Positions 17,192-26,098 are shown, counted from the first letter of the stretch. The stretch is 64,000 nucleotides of DNA from an uncultured Prevotella sp. (GCA_947302435.1 CAMYVQ010000007.1:1-64000); one strand, 5' to 3'. Translations and numbers: made by a program. Notes: generated by a model from the sequence alone, not told the origin.

Positions 17192-18388
17192 ATGGATTAC
17201 AAAGAGAGACATATTGTTTTCTATTTCATACTTCTACTGTTTCTTTGCAGTTTTTCCACCAGTTCTGCTGCTGAAGACGAAATGCCCATCATTGCCTATT
17301 GGGGGGTTCCTGATACCATGACGTATGAACGGTGTTTCCAGGACTTCAGCGAGTGCGGTTTTACCGTCAGTCTCTATCCCTATCATTCACAGGAACTGCT
17401 TGTCAAGGCATGTAGAATTGCCGAGAAGTATGGGGTCAAGATTATTGGAACATGCCCGGAGATTTACGACTCACCTGAAAAATCAATTCGTCAACTCAGA
17501 CAAGAGAAGGGCTTTTTGGGATATATGATCCATGATGAACCTTCCTTGCCCGAGATAGGGCAGCTACAGAAGGATATTGAAACCATCAACGCCATAGACA
17601 GTCTTCATCTGTTTTATATCAATCTTCTGCCCTATTACAGACAAGACTGGTTCCTTAACAGTGCCAAAGTGGACAATTATCAAGCCTACGTCAAAGCGGC
17701 CTCAGCTACATCCTGCCAGCAAATCTCATTTGACTATTATCCCATCACGACCGAAGGAATGCGCGGTTTCTGGTACTATAACCTGGAATTAATCCGCAAA
17801 GAGAGCCAATCTACCAACAAACCGTTCTGGGGATTCGCCCTTTCGGTTCCTCATAGTGTCTACCCCAAACCGACCATCGGAAGTCTGCGTCTGCAAGTAT
17901 ATTCTAATTTGGCATACGGTGCCCAGGGTATTCAATATTTCACTTATTGGACACCGAGACCTACGGATGATTTTGATTTTCATGATGCACCGATTGGGCT
18001 TGACGGGAAAAAGACCAAGACCTACAAATTGGTTCAGCAAATGAACCGTGAACTGGAAACGGTGGCGAAGCTTTTCTATGGAGCCAAGATCCTTTCTGTC
18101 CATCATTTGGGAGCCATCCCAGAGGGTACAACCCAATTAAACACGACTCCTACAAATTTGCTCCTGCTGAAAATCAAGGGGCATAAAGGTGCTATCGTTT
18201 CCCAGTTTGAAAAGGACGGACATCATTATATGGCCATTGTCAACAAGAGTTACGAAGAGAAGTTGACTGTTCAGATTTTGTGCAAGAACAATGTTCCCCG
18301 CCATATCACCAAAGACCTTCAAGAGAAAAAGATGAAAAACAGCTATAGCCTCGAAGCTGGTGACTTGTTGCTATTTAAACTTAAATAA
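17192..18388 (+). CDS. exported TIM-barrel glycosidase-like protein
   Basis: A 398-residue protein with a signal peptide (helix YFILLLFLCSFSTSSAAE). The sequence suggests an (alpha/beta)8 barrel of the beta-galactosidase type: IIAYWGVPD at a first strand, LGYMIHDEPSLPEI near residue 110 with a candidate catalytic glutamate, QISFDYYPIT, PFWGFALSVPHSVY near 215, and AYGAQGIQYFTYW near 242. A small beta domain with hydrophobic strands closes the protein. I cannot assign a numbered glycoside hydrolase family. Within the locus it may trim or modify the polymer made here, or the gene may be a passenger. Confidence 0.6.
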   Translation: MDYKERHIVFYFILLLFLCSFSTSSAAEDEMPIIAYWGVPDTMTYERCFQDFSECGFTVSLYPYHSQELLVKACRIAEKYGVKIIGTCPEIYDSPEKSIRQLRQEKGFLGYMIHDEPSLPEIGQLQKDIETINAIDSLHLFYINLLPYYRQDWFLNSAKVDNYQAYVKAASATSCQQISFDYYPITTEGMRGFWYYNLELIRKESQSTNKPFWGFALSVPHSVYPKPTIGSLRLQVYSNLAYGAQGIQYFTYWTPRPTDDFDFHDAPIGLDGKKTKTYKLVQQMNRELETVAKLFYGAKILSVHHLGAIPEGTTQLNTTPTNLLLLKIKGHKGAIVSQFEKDGHHYMAIVNKSYEEKLTVQILCKNNVPRHITKDLQEKKMKNSYSLEAGDLLLFKLK

Positions 18389-18433
18389 GCTGATTATTTA
18401 TAGTCTATTGTTGGCTATTCAGACAAAAAACAC

Positions 18434-18441
18434 TACCTTTG
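18434..18441 (+). promoter_or_regulatory. internal promoter of locus 1
   Basis: TACCTTTG with a TTG element 20 bp upstream (18411-18413). It gives a leader of about 30 nt to the ATG at 18478 and overlaps an earlier in-frame ATG at 18439, which argues for the later start. Confidence 0.7.
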
Positions 18442-18477
18442 CAAAAAGGAACAAAAAAGACAGACAATACCAAAAAC

Positions 18478-19407
18478 ATGAAATTCTCTGTCACCATACC
18501 GGCCTACAAGTCACGCTTTTTGGACGAAGCCATCAAGAGTGTTATCAGTCAGTCCTATTCTGACTGGGAACTCATCATTGTAGACGATTGTTCGCCCGAA
18601 GACATTGTTTCCATAGTCAAGCCCTATCTTACGGACAGCCGGATCAGCTACCATCGTAACAAAAAGAACTGCGGAGCCGTTGACGTGGTAGACAACTGGA
18701 ATATATGTCTTTCGTATTGCACGGGCGACTATGTCATCTGCATGGGCGATGACGACCGTCTGCTCCCCTGCTGTTTGGAAGAGTACGCGACACTCATCTC
18801 GAAATACCCTTTGGTCACCGTTCTTCACGCCTGGACGGAGATTATCGACGAGAACGGTTCCCTGATAGCTATCCAACAGCCCCGCACCGAATGGGAATCA
18901 GCCCTTTCGCTCATCTGGAACCGATGGAACAGCCGCAAACACCAGTTCATCGGTGACTTTTGTTTCAAGACACAAAACCTGATAGAAAAAGGAGGCTACT
19001 ACAAACTGCCTTTAGCCTGGGGATCAGACGAGATAACTGCCGTCAGGGCAGCCATGCGCCACGGTATTGCAAACACGCAGAAGTTCTGCTTTCAGTACCG
19101 GCAGAACAGTCTGACCATTACCAGCTCGAAGAAAGCACGCATCAAGATGCAAGCCACCCTGAAAGAATACGAATGGTTTATGAATTACTTGCACGGCTTA
19201 GATGAAAAGAAGCTCAACGATGTGGACCGCAATTATTACAAGACCATCATGAGTATCAGCAAGAATCGCTACAAGAACATTGCCCAAAACTGCATTGACG
19301 ACCTGCACGGCAATCCCTTCCGTCTGCCTTACTGGTACAAGAACCTCAAGGTGTTCGGTTTTCCCAAGTCCTTCTTTCTGAGGTGCTACCTCCGCTCAAT
19401 CTTTTAG
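18478..19407 (+). CDS. family 2 glycosyltransferase (locus 1)
   Basis: A 309-residue cytoplasmic GT-A transferase that adds a sugar to the lipid-linked repeat unit. It opens with FSVTIPAYKSRFLDEAIKSV, then LIIVDDCSPED (nucleotide binding) and YVICMGDDDRLLPCC (DxD metal site), followed by a WGSDE segment near residue 180. I chose the ATG at 18478 rather than 18439 because the earlier codon overlaps the promoter box and the family begins with KFSVTIPAY. Donor and acceptor sugars cannot be read. Confidence 0.88.
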   Translation: MKFSVTIPAYKSRFLDEAIKSVISQSYSDWELIIVDDCSPEDIVSIVKPYLTDSRISYHRNKKNCGAVDVVDNWNICLSYCTGDYVICMGDDDRLLPCCLEEYATLISKYPLVTVLHAWTEIIDENGSLIAIQQPRTEWESALSLIWNRWNSRKHQFIGDFCFKTQNLIEKGGYYKLPLAWGSDEITAVRAAMRHGIANTQKFCFQYRQNSLTITSSKKARIKMQATLKEYEWFMNYLHGLDEKKLNDVDRNYYKTIMSISKNRYKNIAQNCIDDLHGNPFRLPYWYKNLKVFGFPKSFFLRCYLRSIF

Positions 19408-19465
19408 CACACACGCCCCATGCAGAAGCTCCTATACATCAACAAGTACCACTGCACTTTCATCA

Positions 19466-20614
19466 ATGCCTATGAATAAGAAAGTGCTCTTCATTACCTC
19501 CCATAAGCTCGACGACAACAATGGCGGATCGAATGCCTCGAAGGGTTTTGCACGGTGTTTCGCATCGATATTCAATGACCTTTCCCTTATTTTTCATGAA
19601 ATAGAAAGGACAGAGCCGTATATCCCTGCCAATGTCAGGCTCTTCCCCATGCACGATGACCGGATGAAGATTCGCAAGCTGTTTGACATGTATCGGGGCG
19701 TACTCAACTATGTCCACTGTTATGTCAAGGAACATCTCAAGACCCACCAATATGACATTGTCGTCATCGACCATTCCTTCACGGGAGCCGGTCTCTGCAA
19801 ATACATCAAGTCGACAGGTGCCAAACTCATCACCATCCATCACAATGTGGAGCGCGACTACCTGCGCGACAACAGCAAGGAGCGCCCCCTCTCCTACCGC
19901 TATCCCCTTGTCTATTATTCCAAGAAGGCTGAAAGAGACTGTCTCCAGTACAGCGATGTGAACCTGACCGTGACAAAGAAAGACGCCGAGACATTCCGTT
20001 CATGGTACCCGAATCCGCACCTACACAACTGGGGAATCTTTGAATATCAGTCCATACCTGAGAAAACCTTTGAGGCAAAAGAAAAAAGCCTTACTTTCGT
20101 TGTCACGGGCTCCTTATGCTTCGTACAGTCGCTCCAGCCCATCATGGATTTTATCCAGCGCTACTGGCCCATCGTCCTGCAAGCCTATCCCCAAGCCAGG
20201 CTATTGGTTGCCGGACGCAACCCTTCGAAGCAATTGCAAGAAGCATGCAGCTCTGTCAAGAGCATCAGCATCATTCCAAATCCCACAGACATTGCGACAA
20301 TCGTCCAACAAGGCAACTACTACGTCTGCCCCATATATGCAGGCAGTGGACTGAAACTCCGCATCTGGGATGGTCTGAAACAAGGACTGCCCATTATTTG
20401 CCATCGTGTTTCCACGGCAGGATACGAGGGCATCATGGAAAAAGGCTGTCTGTTTGCATATAATGACGAAACGACATTCAGCACCTCACTTCGTCAGATG
20501 GTTACAGCCGATTTGTCTCCTGAAAAGGTCTATCGTGCCTATAAAGACACTTTTTCCGTTGAGACTGGCATAGAGAGACTTCACGACATCCTCATCCAAG
20601 AAAACATTATCTAA
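19466..20614 (+). CDS. GT4-like glycosyltransferase (locus 1)
   Basis: A 382-residue GT-B transferase, starting MPMNKKVLFITSHKLDDNNGG (the second Met, MNKK, is an alternative start). The glycine-rich N-terminal loop GGSNASKGFARCF, a central KLITIHHNVERDY, and the C-terminal donor site PIYAGSGLKLRIWDGLKQGLP are family marks. Transfers a sugar from a nucleotide donor to the growing repeat unit on the cytoplasmic face. Confidence 0.86.
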   Translation: MPMNKKVLFITSHKLDDNNGGSNASKGFARCFASIFNDLSLIFHEIERTEPYIPANVRLFPMHDDRMKIRKLFDMYRGVLNYVHCYVKEHLKTHQYDIVVIDHSFTGAGLCKYIKSTGAKLITIHHNVERDYLRDNSKERPLSYRYPLVYYSKKAERDCLQYSDVNLTVTKKDAETFRSWYPNPHLHNWGIFEYQSIPEKTFEAKEKSLTFVVTGSLCFVQSLQPIMDFIQRYWPIVLQAYPQARLLVAGRNPSKQLQEACSSVKSISIIPNPTDIATIVQQGNYYVCPIYAGSGLKLRIWDGLKQGLPIICHRVSTAGYEGIMEKGCLFAYNDETTFSTSLRQMVTADLSPEKVYRAYKDTFSVETGIERLHDILIQENII

Positions 20615-20616
20615 CT

Positions 20617-21843
20617 ATGAACATCATTATCATCACTGCGGTTCTTCCCTGGCAACTTAATTCCGGCGGTGCCCAGGCAATCTTCAACTTGGTGAACCAG
20701 CAAAGGAAGAAGCACCATATCACCATGATTTTCCCCGAAGACAGATTCAACCTCATGAGCAATGCAAGGGAACTTCAGGAAATATGGCCGGACGTAGATA
20801 TTCGCCCTTACCCGATATACCGCCAGATGCTCTCGCCCAAGTTTCTCAAAGAAAAGAGCATACGTGCAGCCAAGCTCCACTTCATTCCTGACAACATGCG
20901 GTTCAAGGTAGAGCGTGTCTTCAAGCCATACGGCATATACTATTCTTTCGACTTCCTGCATTTTATCAGAAAGACCATTCGGGAAAAACGCCCGGACATC
21001 ATTCAGGTGGAGCTGTTCCCCTACATCAAAATGGTGAACTACCTTCCCAAAGACGCGAAGAAGATTTTCATTCACCACGAAATCAGGTTCATGAGGAACG
21101 AACGGCTGAAGCAGAACCTCGAACTGACTCCAAGAGAAGAAAAATGGTTAGAGGAACTGAAACGGGAAGAAATCGAAACGCTCAACAAATACGATGCCGT
21201 ACTGACCGTGACCAAGACCGATGCCGACTATCTGAAAGCGGCAGGTGTCAACACATACGTAGAATCCTCACCCATCACGATCAACACCCCCATCCTACCC
21301 TTCAAGCCATGGAACGGTCGTCTCTCTTTTGTCGGCGGCTATGGCCACTGGCCCAATATGGAAGCCATAGACTGGTTCGTTGACAAAGTCACGCCATGCT
21401 TCAAGACAAAGATTCAATTGGATATTATCGGCACCGGTTGGCCCGCAAAATACGACAACCACGAGAAAGGAGTCTGCCTGAAAGGTTTTGTGCAAGAACT
21501 GGCTTCGACCGTTCATGGTTCCATCATGATTGTACCCATCCTCACGGGGAGTGGCATGCGAATGAAGATCTTAGAGGCAATGGCCATGAGTATGCCCATC
21601 GTCACAACAACAGTCGGCGTCGAGGGCATTCCGCTCAAACACGGCGAATCGTGCCTCATTGCAGACTCTCCAGAAGACTTTGCCAAGGCCATCGAGCGAC
21701 TTTCGTCTGACACGACACTTTGCAAACAGATGGGAACCAATGCCAATCAACTGTTCGTCAAAGCCTATTCCCCTGAAGTGTTAGCCGAACTCAGGAACAG
21801 CATCTACCGACAAATCGTGGCATCGCCCGTTCAGGCATCATGA
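20617..21843 (+). CDS. GT4-like glycosyltransferase (locus 1)
   Basis: A 408-residue GT-B transferase following the previous gene after 2 bp. Marks: NSGGAQAIFNLVNQ near residue 16, SFVGGYGHWPNMEAIDWF near 232, and PILTGSGMRMKILEAMAMSMP near 307, the usual donor-binding stretch of family 4. Its C-terminal half resembles the preceding transferase, suggesting related donors. Its 3' end overlaps the end of the oppositely oriented transferase by 6 bp. Confidence 0.88.
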   Translation: MNIIIITAVLPWQLNSGGAQAIFNLVNQQRKKHHITMIFPEDRFNLMSNARELQEIWPDVDIRPYPIYRQMLSPKFLKEKSIRAAKLHFIPDNMRFKVERVFKPYGIYYSFDFLHFIRKTIREKRPDIIQVELFPYIKMVNYLPKDAKKIFIHHEIRFMRNERLKQNLELTPREEKWLEELKREEIETLNKYDAVLTVTKTDADYLKAAGVNTYVESSPITINTPILPFKPWNGRLSFVGGYGHWPNMEAIDWFVDKVTPCFKTKIQLDIIGTGWPAKYDNHEKGVCLKGFVQELASTVHGSIMIVPILTGSGMRMKILEAMAMSMPIVTTTVGVEGIPLKHGESCLIADSPEDFAKAIERLSSDTTLCKQMGTNANQLFVKAYSPEVLAELRNSIYRQIVASPVQAS

Positions 21844-22539
21844 GAAGCATCTCCTTAACGTATAGAATACAATCCAAAAGCGGAAACGGAGCTTCTTCCA
21901 CAACGGCAGCGGACTTTTGCCTGTCGTAAAGGTAGAGGCATTGTCCCCATGACGGCGATAGTACAACAATTTGTCGGGAATAAAACAGGTGTCGTAATAC
22001 AAATCCGCAATCTGGCCTATCCAATAGTCATGCCCAATGATATGTGGCGGAAAGGGGAGCACCTTTTTGAGAACTGTCCGTTTGAAGGCCATACAGCATC
22101 CTATATAATTAGTGTGATAGATGGTTGGCCAGAATCCTTTATGAGGAGGATACATGTCGTAGAGCGATACGCCCGTGCTTTTGCAAAACTTATCCGATAC
22201 CCAGGCATCACTGACCACCAGATCGACATTCTGCAAGGCTTCAACCATACGCTCCACCTTGTTCGGTGCCCATACGTCATCCTGATCGGAAATAAAAATG
22301 TATTCGCCCTTCGCATGACTGATGGCATTCTCAAAATTATAGGGTATTCCCTTACGGGGTCCCTTGCAGATTCTTATTCTTGCATCATGAAAACTATTCA
22401 GCACCTCAAGCGTATCGTCTGTCGAGCCATCGTCTGACACGACAATTTCGTCGTTCCCGGAAATCTGCTCCAAAATAGAAGCAACCTGTTCCCTGATATA
22501 TTTCCCACCATTAAAAGTGGCCATACAAACACTAATCAT
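21838..22539 (-). CDS. family 2 glycosyltransferase on the opposite strand (locus 1)
   Basis: A 233-residue GT-A transferase: SVCMATFNGGKYIREQV, IVVSDDGSTDDT, FISDQDDVWAPNK (DxD site), and HDYWIGQIAD near residue 180. It is short and resembles rhamnosyltransferase-like family 2 enzymes. It is the only minus-strand gene within either polysaccharide locus. Its promoter box lies so close to the ATG that the transcript probably starts at or next to the start codon. Confidence 0.87.
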   Translation of the reverse strand: MISVCMATFNGGKYIREQVASILEQISGNDEIVVSDDGSTDDTLEVLNSFHDARIRICKGPRKGIPYNFENAISHAKGEYIFISDQDDVWAPNKVERMVEALQNVDLVVSDAWVSDKFCKSTGVSLYDMYPPHKGFWPTIYHTNYIGCCMAFKRTVLKKVLPFPPHIIGHDYWIGQIADLYYDTCFIPDKLLYYRRHGDNASTFTTGKSPLPLWKKLRFRFWIVFYTLRRCFS

Positions 22540-22543
22540 GTGG

Positions 22544-22551
22544 CAAAGTTA
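22544..22551 (-). promoter_or_regulatory. -7 box of the minus-strand glycosyltransferase
   Basis: CAAAGTTA on the plus strand reads TAACTTTG on the minus strand. Only 4 bp separate it from the ATG (A at 22539), pointing to a leaderless or nearly leaderless mRNA. Confidence 0.65.
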
Positions 22552-22624
22552 AGTATAAAAGATGAATTAACATAATTCATATATAAAAAAGGTGTTGGAT
22601 TTTGTTTATTTTTAGGATTTTTCT

Positions 22625-22632
22625 TACCTTTG
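22625..22632 (+). promoter_or_regulatory. strong -33/-7 promoter of a family 2 glycosyltransferase
   Basis: TACCTTTG is preceded, after a 20-bp spacer, by TTTG, the full Bacteroidetes promoter layout. The ATG begins 5 bp after the box, so transcription should begin at about the start codon. Confidence 0.75.
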
Positions 22633-22637
22633 CACTC

Positions 22638-23459
22638 ATGAACGATTTCTCTCTATTAATGTCTATCTACAAGCATGAGAATCCCGACTATGTGGTTACA
22701 TGCTTTGACAGCATATATAGCCAAACTGTTTTACCTACAGAGATTGTTCTTGTAGAAGACGGGCCACTGACCTCCGAACTATACAAGGTTCTCGAAAAGG
22801 AAGAGAAACGTTTTCCATGCATGAAGCGAGTGGTACTGGAAAAAAACCAGGGTTTAGGCGTATCACTGCGGAAAGGACTGGAAGCCTGCACACATGACAT
22901 CGTAGCCCGAATGGACACCGACGACATTTGTCTGCCAAAAAGGTTTGAAATCCAAATCAATTACATGCAAGCCCATCCCGACATTGACGTTTTAGGGGCA
23001 TGGATTACAGAATTTGAGTACGAGCCTTCGAATGCGGTTGCCATACGATGCCTGCCCGAAGAGCACAAAGAAATCTACAATTTTGGCAAACTACGCAACC
23101 CCATGAACCACCCTGTGGTCATGTTTCGCAAGAAAGCCGTACTCGATGTGGGAAGCTATCAGCCCTGTTATCTCTTTGAAGACTACTATCTTTGGGGTAG
23201 GATGCTGGTGAAGGGCTATCATTTTCATAACCTGCAGCAATCCCTACTCCTGTTCCGAAGATCGCCTGAGATGATTCAGCGAAGAGGCGGACTGTCATAC
23301 GCATTTCATGAAATCGCATTCCTGAAAAAGCTGCAAAAGACAGGGTATATATCTTCCTTTAATCTTATCAGAGACGTCTCCCAACGCTACATCGTCAGAA
23401 TATTGCCCAATTCACTGCGAAGATTCGTCTATCAACACTGGTTAAGAATCCACCCTTAA
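22638..23459 (+). CDS. family 2 glycosyltransferase (locus 1)
   Basis: A 273-residue GT-A transferase starting MNDFSLLMSIYKHENPDYV, resembling the AmsE/exopolysaccharide transferases. Further marks: EIVLVEDGPLTSE, IVARMDTDDICLPKRFE (DxD) and a FEDYYLWGRM segment near residue 185. An upstream in-frame ATG at 22602 lies ahead of the promoter box and would add residues unlike the family, so I place the start at 22638. The message is predicted to be leaderless. Confidence 0.87.
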   Translation: MNDFSLLMSIYKHENPDYVVTCFDSIYSQTVLPTEIVLVEDGPLTSELYKVLEKEEKRFPCMKRVVLEKNQGLGVSLRKGLEACTHDIVARMDTDDICLPKRFEIQINYMQAHPDIDVLGAWITEFEYEPSNAVAIRCLPEEHKEIYNFGKLRNPMNHPVVMFRKKAVLDVGSYQPCYLFEDYYLWGRMLVKGYHFHNLQQSLLLFRRSPEMIQRRGGLSYAFHEIAFLKKLQKTGYISSFNLIRDVSQRYIVRILPNSLRRFVYQHWLRIHP

Positions 23460-23493
23460 CAAGTACCACCACACCTTCTTCTGGCACAAAAAC

Positions 23494-24981
23494 ATGAAAA
23501 AAGCGCTACTATCCATCATCGTTATTCTCTGGGCAGTCTCTGCCATTGCCCAAGAAACCGAATTTGAGCAGATGAAGAAATCGCTGAACGAAAATTCTCT
23601 TCCTCTGGTCAATTTAAGGATCAGCCCTTTAAGGGTCAACAAGAAATTTTACATCCCTGGCGAAATCGAAATCGTAGACTACCAAAGAAGGACAGACCCC
23701 GATACGATCTCCACAAAATATTCATGCCAAATCAAATATAGAGGAGGTTCCACTTTAGCCTATAAAAAGAAATCATACGCTGTCAAGCTGATTAGCCAAC
23801 CTAACGTAAAACTAAATGCGAACCTGTTTGGTATCAGAAAAGAAGACAGCTGGATTCTCGATGCAATGGCCAACGATAACATTCGAATGAGAAACCGCGT
23901 GTGTTTCGACATTTGGAACGAAATGAGCCACACCCCATACGAGACAAAACATGAAAACAGGAATGGTACTGAAGGCGTGTTTGTCGAAGTCTTCATCAAC
24001 GGCAGCTATCACGGACTGTACTGTCTGACAGACAAGATCAACAGGAAACTTTTAGGTCTGAAGAAATTGCAAGAGGACATAGAAGGGAACATCGAATTGA
24101 AAGGCTTGCTATACAAAGGGGACGCATGGAATGACTACACAGACATCTACTTGCGTTCCTACACCGAGGTTGACGAGGAAAGCGATATGTGGAACTCATG
24201 GGAACAGCAATACCCAAACGACTATATTTCCAGCACGATCTGGCAACCGTTGATGAATCTAATCGATTTCTTCTCAGACGCAACTTCCGACGAGGATTTC
24301 ATTCAATCCTACCAAGACTATATCTATCGGGACAATTTTGCCGACTACGTCCTGTTCACCCTTGCCCTTTCTGTAGACGACAATCTCTACAAAAACACAT
24401 TCCTGTCGACGGTCGACATCACAGAAGGGCACAAGTTTATGATTTCCCCATGGGACATGGATGCTTCATTTGGTGCCTTTTACGACGGAAGCTATATCAG
24501 TGAAGACCACAGATCGTGGCTGGCAAACATTAACAGATATAACGAAAGGGCACCCTTCAACCGATTGACAGCCAAAAATCTGGATGGCTTCAATGATTTG
24601 CTGGCATCCAAATGGCATGAGTTTCAAGACACTATCTTCTCAATCAGCAACATCACCAAACGCTTACAAGACTATGCCCATCTGTTTACCATTTCTGGGG
24701 CATGGAAAAGAGAGGTGGAAAGGTGGCAAGACGAATCGGCCCCCCTCAAAGAGAACATCGAAGAAGAATTGGAAATCGTAAAGGATTACTATACCCGGAA
24801 CTACAATCAGCTTTGTGAACAGCTTGGCGCAACAGAATCGGTCAATGGTATCACACAGTTTGGCCAAAACAGGGAAAAAATCATCTATACCCTTGATGGC
24901 CGTAAGGTCAATATGGATGCGACCCACAATTTGGCCAAAGGTATCTATATAGCCAACAAGAAAAAGGTTTTCATAAAATAG
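23494..24981 (+). CDS. exported CotH-kinase-family protein (locus 1)
   Basis: A 495-residue protein with a signal peptide ending near AIAQ. CotH-family marks: IKYRGGSTLAYKKKSYAVKL near residue 78, DSWILDAMANDNIRMRNRV near 118, GTEGVFVEVFINGSYHGLY near 155, and ISPWDMDASFGAFYD near 315 with the metal-binding aspartates. Known CotH proteins are atypical kinases that phosphorylate secreted or coat proteins. The C-terminus ends with a short beta stretch (YTLDGRKVNMDAT ... GIYIANKKKVFIK) like a type IX sorting tail. As last gene of locus 1 it might act on a surface protein. A second CotH-type gene lies at the window end. Confidence 0.8.
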   Translation: MKKALLSIIVILWAVSAIAQETEFEQMKKSLNENSLPLVNLRISPLRVNKKFYIPGEIEIVDYQRRTDPDTISTKYSCQIKYRGGSTLAYKKKSYAVKLISQPNVKLNANLFGIRKEDSWILDAMANDNIRMRNRVCFDIWNEMSHTPYETKHENRNGTEGVFVEVFINGSYHGLYCLTDKINRKLLGLKKLQEDIEGNIELKGLLYKGDAWNDYTDIYLRSYTEVDEESDMWNSWEQQYPNDYISSTIWQPLMNLIDFFSDATSDEDFIQSYQDYIYRDNFADYVLFTLALSVDDNLYKNTFLSTVDITEGHKFMISPWDMDASFGAFYDGSYISEDHRSWLANINRYNERAPFNRLTAKNLDGFNDLLASKWHEFQDTIFSISNITKRLQDYAHLFTISGAWKREVERWQDESAPLKENIEEELEIVKDYYTRNYNQLCEQLGATESVNGITQFGQNREKIIYTLDGRKVNMDATHNLAKGIYIANKKKVFIK

Positions 24982-25013
24982 TAGTCGGAAAACCATTGAA
25001 ATGGAACCATTTT

Positions 25014-25076
25014 ACAAAGTCGTCGAGTTTGTCTTACAAAGTCGACGACTTTGTGTCACAAACTCGACGACTTTGT
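25014..25076. repeat. triplet of 19-bp palindromes, copy A
   Basis: Three units, at 25014-25032, 25036-25054 and 25058-25076, are separated by 3-bp linkers. Unit 2 is the palindrome ACAAAGTCGACGACTTTGT; units 1 and 3 are exact reverse complements of each other. It lies between the 3' ends of the CotH-like and FimB-like genes. Copies B (41638-41700) and C (61369-61431) have the same 63-bp layout. Confidence 0.92.
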
Positions 25077-25130
25077 AAATTCATTTGACTTGAACCAAAA
25101 AGTGAATCAAAAAGAGCAGACCATCCATTA

Positions 25131-26021
25131 TCAGTATTCAGTCTGGTAATAAGGCTCACCCCAGTCTGTCTCAGCCTTCAAGCCGAATCCATAGCCGCTA
25201 TCGAAGAAACTGCCAGAGTATTCGGTCACCATCTGGTGTTTCATAGGAACATCCGTAAAGGTGCGCTCCAAAAGGACGCTTTCCTTGTCGGCAGCAAGAG
25301 CCTTCACCGTGACTTGCAAGTTAGCCGTTTCTTGCTGAAGAAAAGTGTATAGGTTGAACGTGAGCGGAGTTGGATAATCTTTCAGGTTCACCCATTTCTC
25401 CTGCTTGGAATTGACAGTTCCTCCCATTCCCGTCACTGCATTCAGCACCCCGCTGCCACCCGTATAGTGGAAATGCATCCATTCAGCATCAGCCGGTGCC
25501 GGATCACTGACTGTGAACCGCAGGCACGACACATTCCGATTCAACAACACGTCGTGGGCCTTCCGTTCGTTCCCCACCTCAATATCTCCATAATAAGAGA
25601 AGGTGTCCGAATAGCCTAATGCATTGGTAAACTGTATTTTTTCGGGATCCGAAAGTGTGGGATTGCCTCCAGTGCTACTATGAGCTAATGCCAGAATCTT
25701 ATAGGTTCCCGGACTAAGAGACATCGTTACTTCGCCAAAATTGCTATCTTCTTTCTTCTGACTGACACTTTCCACCTTCGTTCCATCTTTATAAACGACA
25801 AAGTTCAGACGTGTGCAATAGGTGGCGAGATCAACCACCGCCTTCGTGGCAGGAGTATCAAAGGGAACCTGCCTGAAGCCTGCAATGCGCAGAATGACGT
25901 TACCCTCATCAGGGGTCTTTTCCGCCTTTTCCTCTTCAAGAATTGCTTTTTCACAAGACGAAAGCATGGCTGCTCCCATCACTGCCAACAATAGAATCAA
26001 CGAACAATTGTTTGTTTTCAT
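25131..26021 (-). CDS. FimB/Mfa2-like fimbrial anchor lipoprotein
   Basis: A 296-residue lipoprotein: the signal peptide ends in the lipobox LSSC with Cys near residue 23. The body reads like the FimB/Mfa2 family (LNFVVYKDGTKVESVSQKK, MSLSPGTYKILALAHSS, LNRNVSCLRFTVSD), which consists of two transthyretin-like beta domains. In Porphyromonas such proteins cap or anchor the fimbrial shaft. No shaft protein gene lies beside it, so it may work with subunits encoded elsewhere. It stands alone between locus 1 and ssrA. Confidence 0.8.
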   Translation of the reverse strand: MKTNNCSLILLLAVMGAAMLSSCEKAILEEEKAEKTPDEGNVILRIAGFRQVPFDTPATKAVVDLATYCTRLNFVVYKDGTKVESVSQKKEDSNFGEVTMSLSPGTYKILALAHSSTGGNPTLSDPEKIQFTNALGYSDTFSYYGDIEVGNERKAHDVLLNRNVSCLRFTVSDPAPADAEWMHFHYTGGSGVLNAVTGMGGTVNSKQEKWVNLKDYPTPLTFNLYTFLQQETANLQVTVKALAADKESVLLERTFTDVPMKHQMVTEYSGSFFDSGYGFGLKAETDWGEPYYQTEY

Positions 26022-26098
26022 ACGATTTAAGTTTGGGTATCATCAAAAAACATAACGGATGTTTTCTGAATTTGTTATATTATTTTCCTCGTTTTTAC

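Noticed and set aside
22602..22637. Earlier ATG start of the family 2 glycosyltransferase
   Set aside because: It lies upstream of the promoter box and adds residues (FIFRIFLTFAL) unlike the family start.
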